Source: Fistulifera solaris (lineage: Eukaryota; Bacillariophyta; Bacillariophyceae; Naviculales; Stauroneidaceae). Taken from it: a stretch of DNA of 64,000 nucleotides. Within the stretch, counting starts at the first letter, position 1. Every line of letters begins with the position of its first letter. Below are positions 22,576 to 33,055 of the stretch, piece after piece. Location: NCBI GenBank assembly GCA_030295235.1, contig AP026136.1, positions 310,001 to 374,000 of the forward strand, in the 5' to 3' direction. The notes under the pieces were generated by a model. That model saw only the letters and a program-made list of their open reading frames with translations, did no database searches and was not told the origin of the DNA. The translations under genes and the position numbers were made by a program.

Positions 22576-24970
22576 TTACAACGACGCCTCACGGATCGAC
22601 CTTACTTTCGCTACGATAGCATCTCTCTCCATTTGGGCCACAAGTTGATCCACACGATCCGTGCGACATCTCCAGAGGGTAACCACCATTTTGTGTTGCA
22701 GCTCGTCCTCGTATCCATCGAGAATCAAGATGAATGAACCGATTGACAACTCACGAATTTGGCTTTGTAGATCGTCTGAAAATGAAGCTATCTGAATGAA
22801 TCTTTCACTCGTCAAACACTTTTCAAAGTCAGCAATGTTGGCAACGAACTTTCGCTTCGTCATATGGGGGACAAGAAAGTGCGCTGCTTCTTGACACACG
22901 CGGTACATGCTTGTACCATCCAGAGAACTGCGAACAAAGGCCTTCAGCCCTGAATTGATAACTGTTACCTTGCTTTGTATCCCCTTGTCGATTATGTTTT
23001 TAATTGGTCTTGAAATGTAATAAATAATTTTTGACTCACCACTGGCACGTGTCATTATCAGATCTTTTTGAAAGTTCGATTCCGTAAGCCCAAAACTATC
23101 AATCAGTTCATTCAAGATACTATCCTCAACCGGCACGAAATCATCTTTTCCAAGACCTTGAATGGATTTTCCGTTCTCGTCACGAACTTGGTTACCCTTC
23201 ACCAGCCTTTCCCCGGCATCATCTAATCGAGGTCCTTGCTTACAAGCGCTCTCTTTTTCTCCTAAGCGGGCGCGCTTATTTTCAGGTTGTTGAGAATCCA
23301 AATCGTCACGCTGTTGACGGTCCGCAACACTAATGTCTCCTACCTTGCGAATCAATGCAACGAAAAAACCGCCGGTATCATTATCGTGAGGAAGACATCT
23401 GACGCACCGATGCAGATGAAAAGTTGCGACTTCTTCCTCTGTTGGCTTGAAATGGGATGGCCGAACTCTTCCGCGAAATGGCTCAGGTACATCATCGTAC
23501 GTCGGCCAATACTCGAGCCCTGATTTTTTGGCCATTTCAATCAAATAATCCTCATCCATAGAAGTGGGTTGAAATCTCTCTTTGATTCCGTCATCTTTGG
23601 ATTCCGGCAGCCTTGCTTTATCTTCCACGGTGGGCTCATCCGAAATGGCGGGATTTTCAACATCGGCGGCACGTGTTGTAGCGGCAACGACTTCACCATC
23701 ATTACTCGCTTCAGCTTCTTTCTCCTGCCATTCGCTTCGCTTCGCCAACGTTTTGGCAATGTTCTTCTTATGCTTATTCTTGCTTTCACGCTGTGTTTGT
23801 GATTCACAGAATACCTTCCACGAGGTCCAGCCGGGTCGGGTTTTAAAGCCTTCTAAGTTCACTTTGACTAATTCGAGCGCCCCATTCGATTTTCGCAACA
23901 ACTCGGCAACGACGGCTTCATTTTCCATGGGATTGTTCGAGCAGGTGGAATAGCACATATAACCGCCCACTTTCAAAAGGTTGGCGGCTCCTTTCCACGC
24001 GATTTGTAGTTGTAACGTATGCAAGGAAAGAGCCGCGGCCTGCGACCATGTCTTCCACACCCCAATGTTTTTGCGCGAAGTACCATCTCCTGAACAAGGC
24101 GCGTCACACAATATCCGATCGAATTGTAGTATTTTCGAAGGGAAAAACTGTCCATCACAACATGTCACCAAGACGTTGGGATTCATGTGCACAATACGAC
24201 GGAGCTGCGACACCAGCATGCTGCGTACAGAAAAACAAGTGTGAGAGTGTCCAATTACTTCATGATACGCTATTATTTCCTCTCGAGTTTAACAATACTC
24301 ACTGCGCTCGCTTCGCGTTGTTGTCGTTGGCAATCAAAGATCCTTCCAAACCCAAACGTTCCAGAATCTGACTCGTCTTGGAGCCAGGTGCCGCGCACAT
24401 ATCCAGTACACAATCACCTGGTTGTGTCTGGAGGACTACGGGTGGAACCATACTGACTGTTTCTTGTCGTGTAATGAATCCTGCCAAATTTTGCAGTTTG
24501 ACCCATTCGAAAAAGGCTTTGAGATTGGGATCTTTCCGGATCATGGAACGATCCACGCCGAGCTGATAGGCGTGCGGTAGAAACCGCAATGGCCGCACCA
24601 CTTCTACTGACAATTCGTTTCTGACCACTTGTAACAGATCGTTCATTTCGTTCTCACATTTTTCACGCAGTGTAGACGGAATATCCTTGGCATAACGAAA
24701 GGATGCCGGCAAAATTTGGGTGGCCGAAGCTCTCCAGAGAATTCGTTCCGCTTCGAATTCATCCCAATTCGAACACGATGTGAGTGTGGCGTCGGTCCAT
24801 TTGGTGCTATGCAGACCCTGTGCTGCATAATAGGCTTCCATCTTGTAGTTTCCATGATCGATAATGGTAGCAACATAGGATTCTCCGTCGTTGCGATTTT
24901 CGCCGTTACGTCGGCCTTTGGGTTGGTCCTTGTTCTTGTCCTTTCGACGTTTTCCTCTGAATTTGCCCAT
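22576..24970 (-). CDS. NSUN2: RNA cytosine-5 methyltransferase, NSUN2/Trm4 type
   Basis: Methylates cytosine-5 in tRNA using S-adenosylmethionine. Exons 24970-24303 and 24220-22576 with an 82-base intron give 770 residues in one intact frame. SAM-binding motif CAAPGSKTSQILE, motif IV DAPCSGDGT and motif VI STCSNNPMENEA carry the two catalytic cysteines expected of this family. An N-terminal Lys/Arg-rich stretch (MGKFRGKRRKDKNKDQPKGR) and a basic acidic-mixed C-terminal extension fit a nuclear enzyme of Trm4/NSUN2 size. No frame break in a gene this long shows that the indels in the window are not uniform. Confidence 0.95.
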
Positions 24971-25280
24971 GGTTAAGAGGAACTAGTTTTTTTTAAATAT
25001 GAAAACAGATCGAATCAAATGGTGCTTTTTCGTTGCCAACAACAGTTGTCGCTTCGTGAACTTATTTCTTTCGTTAAAGCAAAAAATGGATTTTGCTTGG
25101 ATGGGTGGTGGAAAACGTCTGTTCTCGGCGGTCACTTTTGTGATACGGAGTAGTAAACTGTGGTAAAATAATACTCGGGAGTAGTGTAAACTCGTGACCC
25201 GTTTTTTTTGCCATGTATTTGATGCCATTTGCTATGGTCTTAATTTTGCAAAACTGAAGATATACTATTCATTCACTCTC
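24971..25280. promoter_or_regulatory. Divergent intergenic region with TACGGAGTA element
   Basis: Lies between two divergent genes for methyltransferase-type proteins. It contains TACGGAGTA (25144-25152), the reverse complement of a 9-mer found in two other divergent intergenic regions, and a related GGGAGTAGTGTAAACTCG about 30 bases on, so GAGTAGT-AAACT occurs twice. Confidence 0.4.
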
Positions 25281-26318
25281 ATGCCTTCCGAATCATCATC
25301 ATCATCATCTTTTCAGGAAGACAGAAATATCGAGCGCAAACGACGGAAATTATCATCATCCGACGGTCGATTGGTAGAATGGCGATTGTATAATGGAGGA
25401 ACCCATACGTTTCGAAAAGAGGATCGAGTGTACATCCGCCCCAAATCGGCACGCGAAATGGGTGTTGTGGGGCGTCTAGTAGAACGCTTGGATGATAAAA
25501 AATGGAAGTTACGTTCCGACGACCACAAACAAGTACACGTCTACGAAAATCGCATGATTCCTATTTTATCTTCTTCTTCTTCTTCCAAAACAGAGAATCA
25601 TCATGAAAAAGACAACGATACTCTTTCTGTAATAATAACAGCCGAAACCAAATATTACCGACAATTGGCAACTTCTCAAGTTTGTTCTCCGGATACTGTT
25701 TTGGAAATTGGATGTTCGACGGGTGAGACTTCCAAAGTCCTTTGGAAACGTGCTTCCTCCTGGGTCGGATTTGATACGTCCGCTGAAATGACGGAACGGA
25801 CCATGTCCAAAAACACCTCTTCCTGTCGCAGGCTATGTCAGAAAATGAACGCACTTTTAGAACCGGCATTGGCCTATCAAACAGTCCATCAACATCAACC
25901 TGTCACCACAGCAGTGTGGATGGACATTGGAGGGAATCGTGAAATGAATGGAGTGGCCCGGATGCTGCATTGGATTCTGACTGCACCGTTTCCGGCTCTG
26001 CAATTGATTGTCGTCAAAAGTAAGGAATTAGCTCGTGAATTATCTTCCATACCAGTAGATTCCAAAGGAATTCTGCAAATGGATGGAATGGAGTTTTTAA
26101 ACAAGAAACGGTTGGATTCCCGCCGTTTGCCTCGTCATCCTCAACAAGCACCCAAAGTCTATAGTCCTATCGATCCATCTCTTCCCATTTGTCGATATCA
26201 CAATTACCACAAAAAGGGATGTAGGAAAGGAAGCGATTGTCCTTTTGACCATGTGCATTGTCACATGTGCCTCGAGGCTGGTCATGTTGCCATGAGCTGT
26301 GCGAAATCGACGTTATGA
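25281..26318 (+). CDS. Methyltransferase-like protein with CCCH and CCHC zinc fingers
   Basis: About 345 residues, no introns or breaks. The centre has a Rossmann SAM-binding motif I (VLEIGCSTGETSKVLW) followed by VGFDTSAEM, as in class I methyltransferases. The C-terminus has a CCCH-like finger with spacing C-X9-C-X5-C-X3-H (CRYHNYHKKGC...CPFDH) and directly after it a zinc knuckle C-X2-C-X4-H-X4-C (CHMCLEAGHVAMSC). Both finger types bind RNA, so an RNA-directed role is inferred; substrate unknown. A Ser-rich N-terminus and basic ERKRRKL suggest a nuclear location. Start chosen at MPSESSSS because the upstream in-frame extension is not conserved-looking. Confidence 0.75.
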   Translation: MPSESSSSSSFQEDRNIERKRRKLSSSDGRLVEWRLYNGGTHTFRKEDRVYIRPKSAREMGVVGRLVERLDDKKWKLRSDDHKQVHVYENRMIPILSSSSSSKTENHHEKDNDTLSVIITAETKYYRQLATSQVCSPDTVLEIGCSTGETSKVLWKRASSWVGFDTSAEMTERTMSKNTSSCRRLCQKMNALLEPALAYQTVHQHQPVTTAVWMDIGGNREMNGVARMLHWILTAPFPALQLIVVKSKELARELSSIPVDSKGILQMDGMEFLNKKRLDSRRLPRHPQQAPKVYSPIDPSLPICRYHNYHKKGCRKGSDCPFDHVHCHMCLEAGHVAMSCAKSTL

Positions 26319-26485
26319 TTGACATTGATTCATGCATCTATCGGTATTGCAAACACGAGTATAGTCTCACTCGCTTTCCTTCTGACAAAAATAACCTTCC
26401 AACAAGGATCTTCATAATCAGAAACACTACAAAATTGTCTATATTTATCTCTACATATACACTGCACCGATCCAAAAAAAACTTA

Positions 26486-27772
26486 TCACAACACATCCAT
26501 CCCAATCGAAGGCGTACCCTCCGTAGTGGGATCGAACGACACAACACTTGGATAGGAGTTCTGAACCCGGAGCCGATCGACAGGTACTTCGTCGAATCGG
26601 TCTTTCATGGTACGCCATTCGACGGAGCATATCTTGCTCGATCCAGCCGAAAATAAAACTCGTAAGTTTGCCGACAAGAGGACAAACTCGTCTTGGCCTT
26701 GAATGAACAAATCCACATCCAGAGATGCTGTGTTATCCAGGCTAAGGGCAACGCGATCAACAGACTTGGAATATGTGAGCAGTGACGTGGCTTGTGGGCC
26801 GAAGCGATCTTCGGTGCGACTAATGAGCTTCTCATCGAATCGTCCCATTCCCTGTAAGCCTTGGATTTCCTGTGTATCGCCATTGCCGTCGTAGAACACA
26901 AAGGCATCCAGGTCATCTACAATATGCGTAATTCCACCTTCCGGGAGAGGTGCCGAAGTAGGTGAACGACCCAGCTGGCGCACCATTTGCTGGCGAACAT
27001 TGAGAAAGTCCACCACAGTTTGTCTTCGGGCTTGATCTAAATGATGCTGTCGTTCAAATTTGTCAAACGCCTCCTCTTTGGACAAAAGCTCGTCGTACCT
27101 AGCCTTCTTGCGGTTTCTTGTACTTCGCGCATGCTCGCGGTTCCTGGTTCTGGTCAACTCGAGACGCTCATCCTCGGTGAGATTCTTGCGCTTCTTGCCT
27201 CGTTGAGGCTTCGATTGCAAGGCTGCTTCAATTTGTTCTCTGCGAACAGCTTCGACCTTGGTAGAATCGGGAGATCCACGAGACGTATCGCAAGAGACTG
27301 CCTTGTAGCTCAGATAGAGACCCGAGCGTCCATCCACGCCCGGCAAGACCGACGACGGCGCCAGAGAAAAGGCCGCAGTCGAGCCGCCATGGACTAACAG
27401 ACTAGATTCTTGAGGAGATACCGTTTCGGTTTGTCGAAAGTGGTGTAGTCGACCATGAGGCGACGGACAAAGAAGGGAGGTTGAACTTCTAGCCTTGTCC
27501 ATCATGCGGAGATACGCAACACTCTGCTCCCTGTGGAATGTGTTTAGTACACCCGGCCACAATCGTTCAGGAACGCTTGTTGTTTGGTTGATCTCCCAAC
27601 AAGGAGCATTTTGTTCCCTTTCGCCAATCGCCAAGGCATTTGAATTTGACTCTGTCTTTGGGTTTCCCTTGATTCCAAGCAATGCCGACGCTAAGAGAGC
27701 GTCAGTCTCGGTAGGAGAAACTTGATAAGAAGTACTTGCGGAAGATTGGCTCATCCTAACAAAAGACTTCAT
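26486..27772 (-). CDS. bZIP transcription factor with unknown C-terminal domain
   Basis: The basic region NREHARSTRNRKK (about residues 211-223) has the N-X7-R signature; the zipper that follows is short (ELLSKEEAFDKFERQ) and poorly leucine-spaced. N-terminal 180 residues are Ser/Pro/Gln-rich and likely disordered. The C-terminal about 130 residues (YDGNGDTQEIQGLQ, SVDRVALSLDNTASLDVDLF) form a compact, mixed domain I do not recognise; it lacks the LOV/PAS signature of aureochromes. TCTTTTGTTAG just before MSQSSAS looks like a 3' splice site, so the true start may be at 27754 or in an upstream exon. Confidence 0.85.
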   Translation of the reverse strand: MKSFVRMSQSSASTSYQVSPTETDALLASALLGIKGNPKTESNSNALAIGEREQNAPCWEINQTTSVPERLWPGVLNTFHREQSVAYLRMMDKARSSTSLLCPSPHGRLHHFRQTETVSPQESSLLVHGGSTAAFSLAPSSVLPGVDGRSGLYLSYKAVSCDTSRGSPDSTKVEAVRREQIEAALQSKPQRGKKRKNLTEDERLELTRTRNREHARSTRNRKKARYDELLSKEEAFDKFERQHHLDQARRQTVVDFLNVRQQMVRQLGRSPTSAPLPEGGITHIVDDLDAFVFYDGNGDTQEIQGLQGMGRFDEKLISRTEDRFGPQATSLLTYSKSVDRVALSLDNTASLDVDLFIQGQDEFVLLSANLRVLFSAGSSKICSVEWRTMKDRFDEVPVDRLRVQNSYPSVVSFDPTTEGTPSIGMDVL

Positions 27773-27796
27773 TGAGTTTTAAAAGAGTTTGTTCTT

Positions 27797-28123
27797 TCAA
27801 TGACAGAACCAATGGAGATCCGAGACAGAACGATTCTGGCCTGAGAAAAAGGGAAACGAAGGATAGAGAGCCAATGAGAAACGAGAGACGACAGCAACAA
27901 GTTCTGCCTTCTGCGCGCCGCGCATGCGAAATGCAAATCCATAGTAAATCAGTACAACAAATACGGTCATGACGATGACTATCACAATGTGGGCCCGCGA
28001 CCGTCGTGCGTACTCGTTCCACTCCAGTACCGGTACGGTTTCGGAAGAGAAGGTCATGGATTTACAGCAAAAGAGTAGAGAGAGCCAGCTGGGTAGGGCC
28101 AATCGCGTAACAAGCTGATTCAT
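27797..28123 (-). CDS. Possible small single-pass membrane protein
   Basis: A 108-codon frame with one strong hydrophobic segment (AHIVIVIVMTVFVVLIYYGFAF) flanked by basic residues. No family recognised and no independent support; it could also be the 5' part of the bZIP transcript. Confidence 0.25.
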   Translation of the reverse strand: MNQLVTRLALPSWLSLLFCCKSMTFSSETVPVLEWNEYARRSRAHIVIVIVMTVFVVLIYYGFAFRMRGAQKAELVAVVSRFSLALYPSFPFFSGQNRSVSDLHWFCH

Positions 28124-29124
28124 TCAGTTTTCCCAATGGAACGTTGACGATGGTTGACGCAGTGAAAGATGAGCTTGATGAATGATGATTCATTCGATGT
28201 CAAATCTTTCATTGATGAAAGAATTTGTAAAATGATCGCCGAACGCTTGTTCAACCCAACTGTAAGATATGGAGCATACATGCACAAAGAGCCGAAGATT
28301 TACAACGGTCGATAATCGATCGGAGACAACAAACAAATTAGTATACCCGCAGATCGGAAAGACTCACCAAGCTTTTTTTTGTTCGGATAATCCGATAGTG
28401 AGTGATTGCGGAGGCAATAGTGCAAGCAACAACGATGCTGAAGAAGATGGTCTTTTGTTGCTGCGCTTTCCGCATTTATGCGATTATTTCCAATGGTCGA
28501 CAATTTCAAGGACGAAAGCAAACTGCTTGGAATTCTTTCGCACCAAATTTCAACCACCGCGTGGATCTTTTTGGATGATTCTTTGTCACGTTTGGGAAAC
28601 GGAATGTCACTGTGCGAAGAGAGTAGAACCGCAAACTGGCCAATTGCATCACAATGTGACGCTTCTTCTTCAACTACAAAACACTACTGAACGGACTACG
28701 TAGCGCGCAAAACACCAGTGTCGCACCATCGCCATTCGCCATTCCTTATTCGCGTTCTCTTTTCTCTCATCTCTTTACTACAAAGCGCGGGAAACCTGAC
28801 GGATTCAGCATAATTAAAAGAAAAATGACGTGTCGATTTTTGGAAGACAGCGCACGGCGCATCACTACTCACTACCAGGTAGAAGCGGGAATTCTATTAC
28901 CGCTTGCTCCTTGTCATTCAATCACACGTTCTTCTTTTCTGATACACGTAGTACATACACGATTGTGAGTCACGAGTAAAATTTGCTTGCTTGCATGGCT
29001 TAATTAGCTTTGGCCATCACAAGTCACAAGCATCAATCAAGTTTAATAAATGAAGTCTTTAGCCCAATTGACAAAGATGTGGTGTATTTGAAGCGATTTG
29101 CAATGTCGGAAACATAAAGAATGA
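28124..29124. other. Gene-poor kilobase between the bZIP and kinase genes
   Basis: The only sizable plus-strand frame (28269-28703) translates to a sequence without domain or repeat signature. TACCAGGTA occurs at 28873-28881. Nothing else recognised. Confidence 0.4.
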
Positions 29125-30093
29125 TTATAAGAAAACGCCCCAACCTAAATTGCCATCCTTCATCGTACTTCTTGAAGTTTCATGAGCCCACTCTGTGTCT
29201 CGTAATAATGTAGGATTAGGTCTGGTGCTCGGAAGTAAGCTTTTAATTTCGTCTGAATTTAGGACCGACTTGACTGGACTGAATCCACAACAGACACGAA
29301 TTTCGGGATCGGGGTCCAGGAGTCGACAGATGAGGTCCAAGAGCGTGGATGGAACTGTTGCACCAAAGTTCGCCGACGAGAGGTCCCCGTTCGCATGGGC
29401 AATGACCCTGTCCAAAATCGATGCCTCCGAGTCGGCGTGAAACGGCGATGTCCCTGTCCATAGCGTGTGCAGCAGGCAGCCGAACGACCACAAATCAACA
29501 GATACCGTAGGGGTGCAATTTCCGTGAATGAGCTCTGGGGCAGCGTACTCCGCAGTGCCTCGAAGAACGGCAATTTTACGGAGTGGTTCCTCGGATAAAG
29601 TCGACGTCAATATTGCGGACCCAAAGTCGATCACGACAACCTTGCGCGAGTCTGCTGTCAGGAGAAGATTGTCGGGTTTTAAGTCCGCATGGATGACATG
29701 ATACTTATGAATAGCTTCAACTGCTCCAGCCATACCAAGAGCAACCTCAACGGAATGACTCAGCCATGTCTGTTCGTCCATTGTGGGCTTTTGTTCCAAA
29801 AATTGAGTGAGCGTTCCTTTCAGGAACAATTCCAACACCAGATATACGAACTGATCATCGTGGAAAGCGGCAAGAAGTGTGGCAACGAATGGGCAATCAA
29901 CAAGTGTCCGCAATACGCGCTGTTCTATCAGGACGGCGTTCAGCCAGTCGGGATGCTTGTTCAACGACGTTTTGTCATACAACTTGATGGCGACGTCTCG
30001 GTCTGTTTCCTTATGAACGCCGTGATAAACGGTTCCAAAACTGCCCTGTCCGATGCACACTCCGACCATATAATCCTTTAGCGAAGATTCCAT
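29125..30093 (-). CDS. Serine/threonine protein kinase, PDK1/AGC-like, with HAD in the catalytic loop
   Basis: A 322-residue kinase, essentially only the catalytic domain. Glycine loop GQGSFGTV (15-22), ATP-binding Lys37 in VAIKLYDK, catalytic loop HADLKPDN (135-142), DFG at 156-158, and GTAEYAAPELIHG activation/APE segment are all present. The N-lobe and the hinge resemble PDK1-type kinases. The Arg of the usual HRD is Ala, so this is a non-RD kinase; the catalytic Asp and Asn remain, so activity is expected. No regulatory domain is fused. Frame intact. Confidence 0.88.
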   Translation of the reverse strand: MESSLKDYMVGVCIGQGSFGTVYHGVHKETDRDVAIKLYDKTSLNKHPDWLNAVLIEQRVLRTLVDCPFVATLLAAFHDDQFVYLVLELFLKGTLTQFLEQKPTMDEQTWLSHSVEVALGMAGAVEAIHKYHVIHADLKPDNLLLTADSRKVVVIDFGSAILTSTLSEEPLRKIAVLRGTAEYAAPELIHGNCTPTVSVDLWSFGCLLHTLWTGTSPFHADSEASILDRVIAHANGDLSSANFGATVPSTLLDLICRLLDPDPEIRVCCGFSPVKSVLNSDEIKSLLPSTRPNPTLLRDTEWAHETSRSTMKDGNLGWGVFL

Positions 30094-30469
30094 GCTGTGA
30101 TTTTGCCCTTCTATGTCAAGTTCGACATTTCATTATTTTTTGTTTGCGCTGAACTTGCTTCCGCCTTGCGCTTCAAGTATTTTTCTTTTTTCGTTCGATG
30201 AAGAACGACCCACTGATTTTTATTAGGTGTGATGATTGAATCTGACTACTCTAGAGAATACTCCGTACTATTAACCTTAATGAATTTGGGAGTTATTAAT
30301 AAATGCGATGTTTGCGTTGCTACCATGGTACCAAGTGCAACATTCAAAATAATTTTGCTTTACCAGGTAGATATTTGTAAAAGTGTCCATCTTTTCTCCT
30401 TTATCATAGTCGATTTCCGTCTCGCATTCAAGGCGGAGGAATTGGTTGGACACCGCAGCCGCTTTTAAA
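30094..30469. promoter_or_regulatory. Divergent intergenic region with TACTCCGTA and TACCAGGTA
   Basis: Separates the kinase (minus) from the IMP2-like peptidase (plus). TACTCCGTA lies at 30259-30267 and TACCAGGTA at 30361-30369; both 9-mers recur in other intergenic regions of this window. Confidence 0.4.
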
Positions 30470-31121
30470 ATGAATTCTACAATACCTTCGTCCTCTGCTT
30501 GGAAGACCGTGCTAGCAAGCCTGCCTCTGGCGCTGTGGGCACGAGACTCATTCTTTGGCTTTTGTCGTGTCAGGGGCACCTCGATGGAACCCTCTTTGAG
30601 AGATGGCGATATTATCTTAGTTCGGAAATGCGACTCGGGGGCACTGGCGGATGCACTGATGCGCTTTCTTGTATCGTCGTCGTCGTCGTCGGATGGAGAG
30701 ACTGAACGCGCCCGCGTACGTCGTTACGAACAATTGCAATCACAGTACGTTCCAGCATCAAAATTCTACGAATGCCCTCCGACCGCTCTCGCTGGTCATA
30801 TCGTGGTTTACAAGGATCCCGAAAAGGCATTTCCGACCGAGTTGGCGGTAAAGCGCGTCGTGGCGTTAGGAGGCCAATGGCTACGATTGCCTGCTTCGGA
30901 GACGAATACGCGAAGATTGCAGAGCCTGCCTGGGTATACGCTCCATGTTGAAGGTGACAACGCTGGTAATTCTCGAGACTCTCGGCACGTGGGCCCTATT
31001 AGCAAAAAATCTTTTGGTTGGCGTTGCTGAATACGTAGTGTGGCCTCCGACTCGATGGCAGAGAATACAGAGAAAGACGGTTCTAGATGATAATGACAAA
31101 CAAAGAGCCTTTTGGCCATAA
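30470..31121 (+). CDS. IMP2: Mitochondrial inner membrane protease subunit 2-like signal peptidase
   Basis: S26-family serine protease that removes sorting signals in the mitochondrial intermembrane space. The catalytic Ser is Ser38 in RGTSMEPSLRDGD and the catalytic Lys is Lys127 in LAVKRVVALGG; VEGDN and DSRHVGPIS follow as in Imp2. A single extra A in the run at 31004-31008 ends the apparent frame at WRC; one base back the frame continues NLLVGVAEYVVWPPTRWQRI, the typical Imp2 end, to a stop at 31119-31121. A Ser- and Glu/Arg-rich insert (SSSSSSDGETERARVRR) lies between the catalytic regions. Start ATG at 30470. Confidence 0.88.
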
Positions 31122-31180
31122 AAACGTTGAACCAGAGACTGTACAGCCAACGAATGTATAAACTACTAAATTCTCAATCG

Positions 31181-32252
31181 TCACTCTGTGACCAAGTCTG
31201 GCTTTGAGAGAGAGACATAATGAGACCTTTGGGATCTTTGATACCCTGGTACCCCCTGAAATTGGTGATTGCGTCTGTACTGTTTGTGGAGTTGCAATCG
31301 AACACGATCGGACTCTTCCGCGATCTTTGACACGTTTTCCAAGGCTTGATGAATTCTAATACATGATAGAGAAATATCTTCGAGCGTTTGATTCACCTTT
31401 TCAATTTCTTCCGTAATTGTAACTTCCTTCGGCGTATCAACTGTTTGTTTACTCTGTTTTTCCTGGTCTTCCTTGTGCTGTCGCTCCATTTCCTCGATTT
31501 CTCGCTCTTGTTGATTCAGATGCTCGGCTGCATCTTTCCACGATTTCTCCTCTTTTTGTAGCTTCGAGATCTCTGTCATGAGATAAACGATTTCTCTCCA
31601 CAACTCCTGGTTCTTGGGGAGCTTCTTGATCAATTCTTGTTTTTGCTTATTGCGCGCTATTTCCAGTTCACGTTCGCGCACTTCTTCCGATCGTGCCTTT
31701 TCGACCTCCTGCCGCTTTAATTCTTTTTTCTTTTTCTTGCTGCAACTCCTCTCGACGCTGAGCATCGCGCTTTTCCCGTGACGCGGACACGGCCTGCATG
31801 GCGGCCCCAATGCTGGCCATGACCGTTTTGCGGCAACGTACGACCATATCGGTTTGGTGGGGCAAGTCACGCTGCACTTTCGCTTGCAAATCTTTCAAGG
31901 CTTGCAATTCAGAGGAAGCAATCGCTGGTAAAAGGACTTCTTCGAAGGAAAGCACTCCAACATCCGCTAGGGCGGCTTGATCACTCTTGTCATTGGTCAT
32001 GGCGTGATCGACAAGAGACTTTACTAGCCCTTTGGAGGGGAAAGGAACGTTCGAAGGGCATTCAATAGATTCCAGCGGTAATGCAGCTTCTTTTGAGGAG
32101 TCGATAGGCGTTTGAGTAGGGACTACGGGACTTTCTACAGGAACACGCTTGAAGCGTTTTGCGGAGTTTGTCAGGCTTTCGTTACCAGAGACATTTCTCA
32201 GTGGAGATCTGCTGAGGATAGCCGCTTGTGGTAACACGTTAGCACCTTCCAT
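31181..32252 (-). CDS. Coiled-coil protein, probably nuclear
   Basis: Across one frame break in an A/T6 run (31724-31729) this is about 356 residues. The N-terminal half has Ser-Pro/Thr-Pro sites and basic patches (LSRSPLRN, KRFKRVPVESP); the second half is a long coiled coil (EEVRERELEIARNKQKQ, LWREIVYLMTEISKLQKEE) ending in basic RRNHQFQGVPGYQR. The layout resembles kinetochore or SMC-associated coiled-coil subunits, but no family is recognised. Its start overlaps the small presequence-bearing frame upstream, and the two might be spliced together. Confidence 0.55.
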
Positions 32253-32509
32253 ATTTTATAAGAAATTGATGCGAATGTTTGAATTAGTTGTGGTTGAGGG
32301 TCGACTTTGATATACGTTGTTTCAAACGCACGTTGTTGCTTCATTGTCATTCTTGTCACAGGTTGTTTCCGTAGATTTGATACCAGTAGCAGACTAGAAG
32401 ACGGTATACGGAAGGCTGATGCGCTGATTCGGCATTCCGCTAAACCAAAAACGGCAATACACCCAGTTAGTAGCGTTAAGAACAGAACGTGAAAGCGCAT
32501 GCCAAACAA
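32198..32509 (-). CDS. Short frame with a plastid-type bipartite presequence (SASAF)
   Basis: The N-terminus is a clear signal peptide (MRFHVLFLTLLTGCIAVFGL) followed by SASAF and a Ser/Arg-rich transit-like segment, the diatom plastid-entry signature. The remainder (to 104 codons) has no recognised domain and runs into the beginning of the coiled-coil gene in another frame. It may be the first exon of that gene: a GTATAT donor near 32310 and CTCAGCAG acceptor near 32214 would join them in frame. Otherwise it is a very small plastid protein or a leftover presequence. Confidence 0.4.
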   Translation of the reverse strand: MFGMRFHVLFLTLLTGCIAVFGLAECRISASAFRIPSSSLLLVSNLRKQPVTRMTMKQQRAFETTYIKVDPQPQLIQTFASISYKIWKVLTCYHKRLSSADLH

Positions 32510-33055
32510 TAACCCAAACCCTAAATGCTTTTACGGAAAACATACTGAAGGCTCACAAAACACCAAAAGCTAGTGCTAGTGCTCTCATCATCGGCTTTCA
32601 GCTATGCAATGCACGATCATGACAATAATATCTAGTTTGAAAAACCAACGTGTCAAAATTTTTTACGTGTCGCTATACGGCATAATCGATCTAGTAAACG
32701 TCCCAAACTGGACGCTGATCGCATCCATGTCTACAGTACCGAGACGGCTAGTTACGGAATCAATTACTATATATATCTTCTGCGAGTTGAGAAGTCGATG
32801 AATTGATTGCTTTTCCTATCGTCAAGACGTGCTAAAACTTAAATTTAAACACTTTCCAATTGTAAGGATAGCCGATGAATGATAGATAAAACTCCTTAAT
32901 GTCCTAATTCCTAAGTATGATTATATGGTATGGTATATTCTGAGTGCTGTGATGATTCAATGGGTGTTGAGGTGAAAAGAAACAATGACGGTGGCGGAAT
33001 GGAAATGGTGCAGCGAAAAGTTCGTCGGCGCCATCAATGAGTGGATGACTCAGAT
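32510..33055. other. Intergenic region, nothing recognised
   Basis: About 545 AT-rich bases between the 5' end of the presequence frame and the 3' end of the UPF0301 gene, both on the minus strand. No repeats or conserved frames. Confidence 0.4.

Noticed and set aside
28269-28703. 144-codon plus-strand frame
   Set aside because: Composition is random-looking, with no domain and no splice partners.
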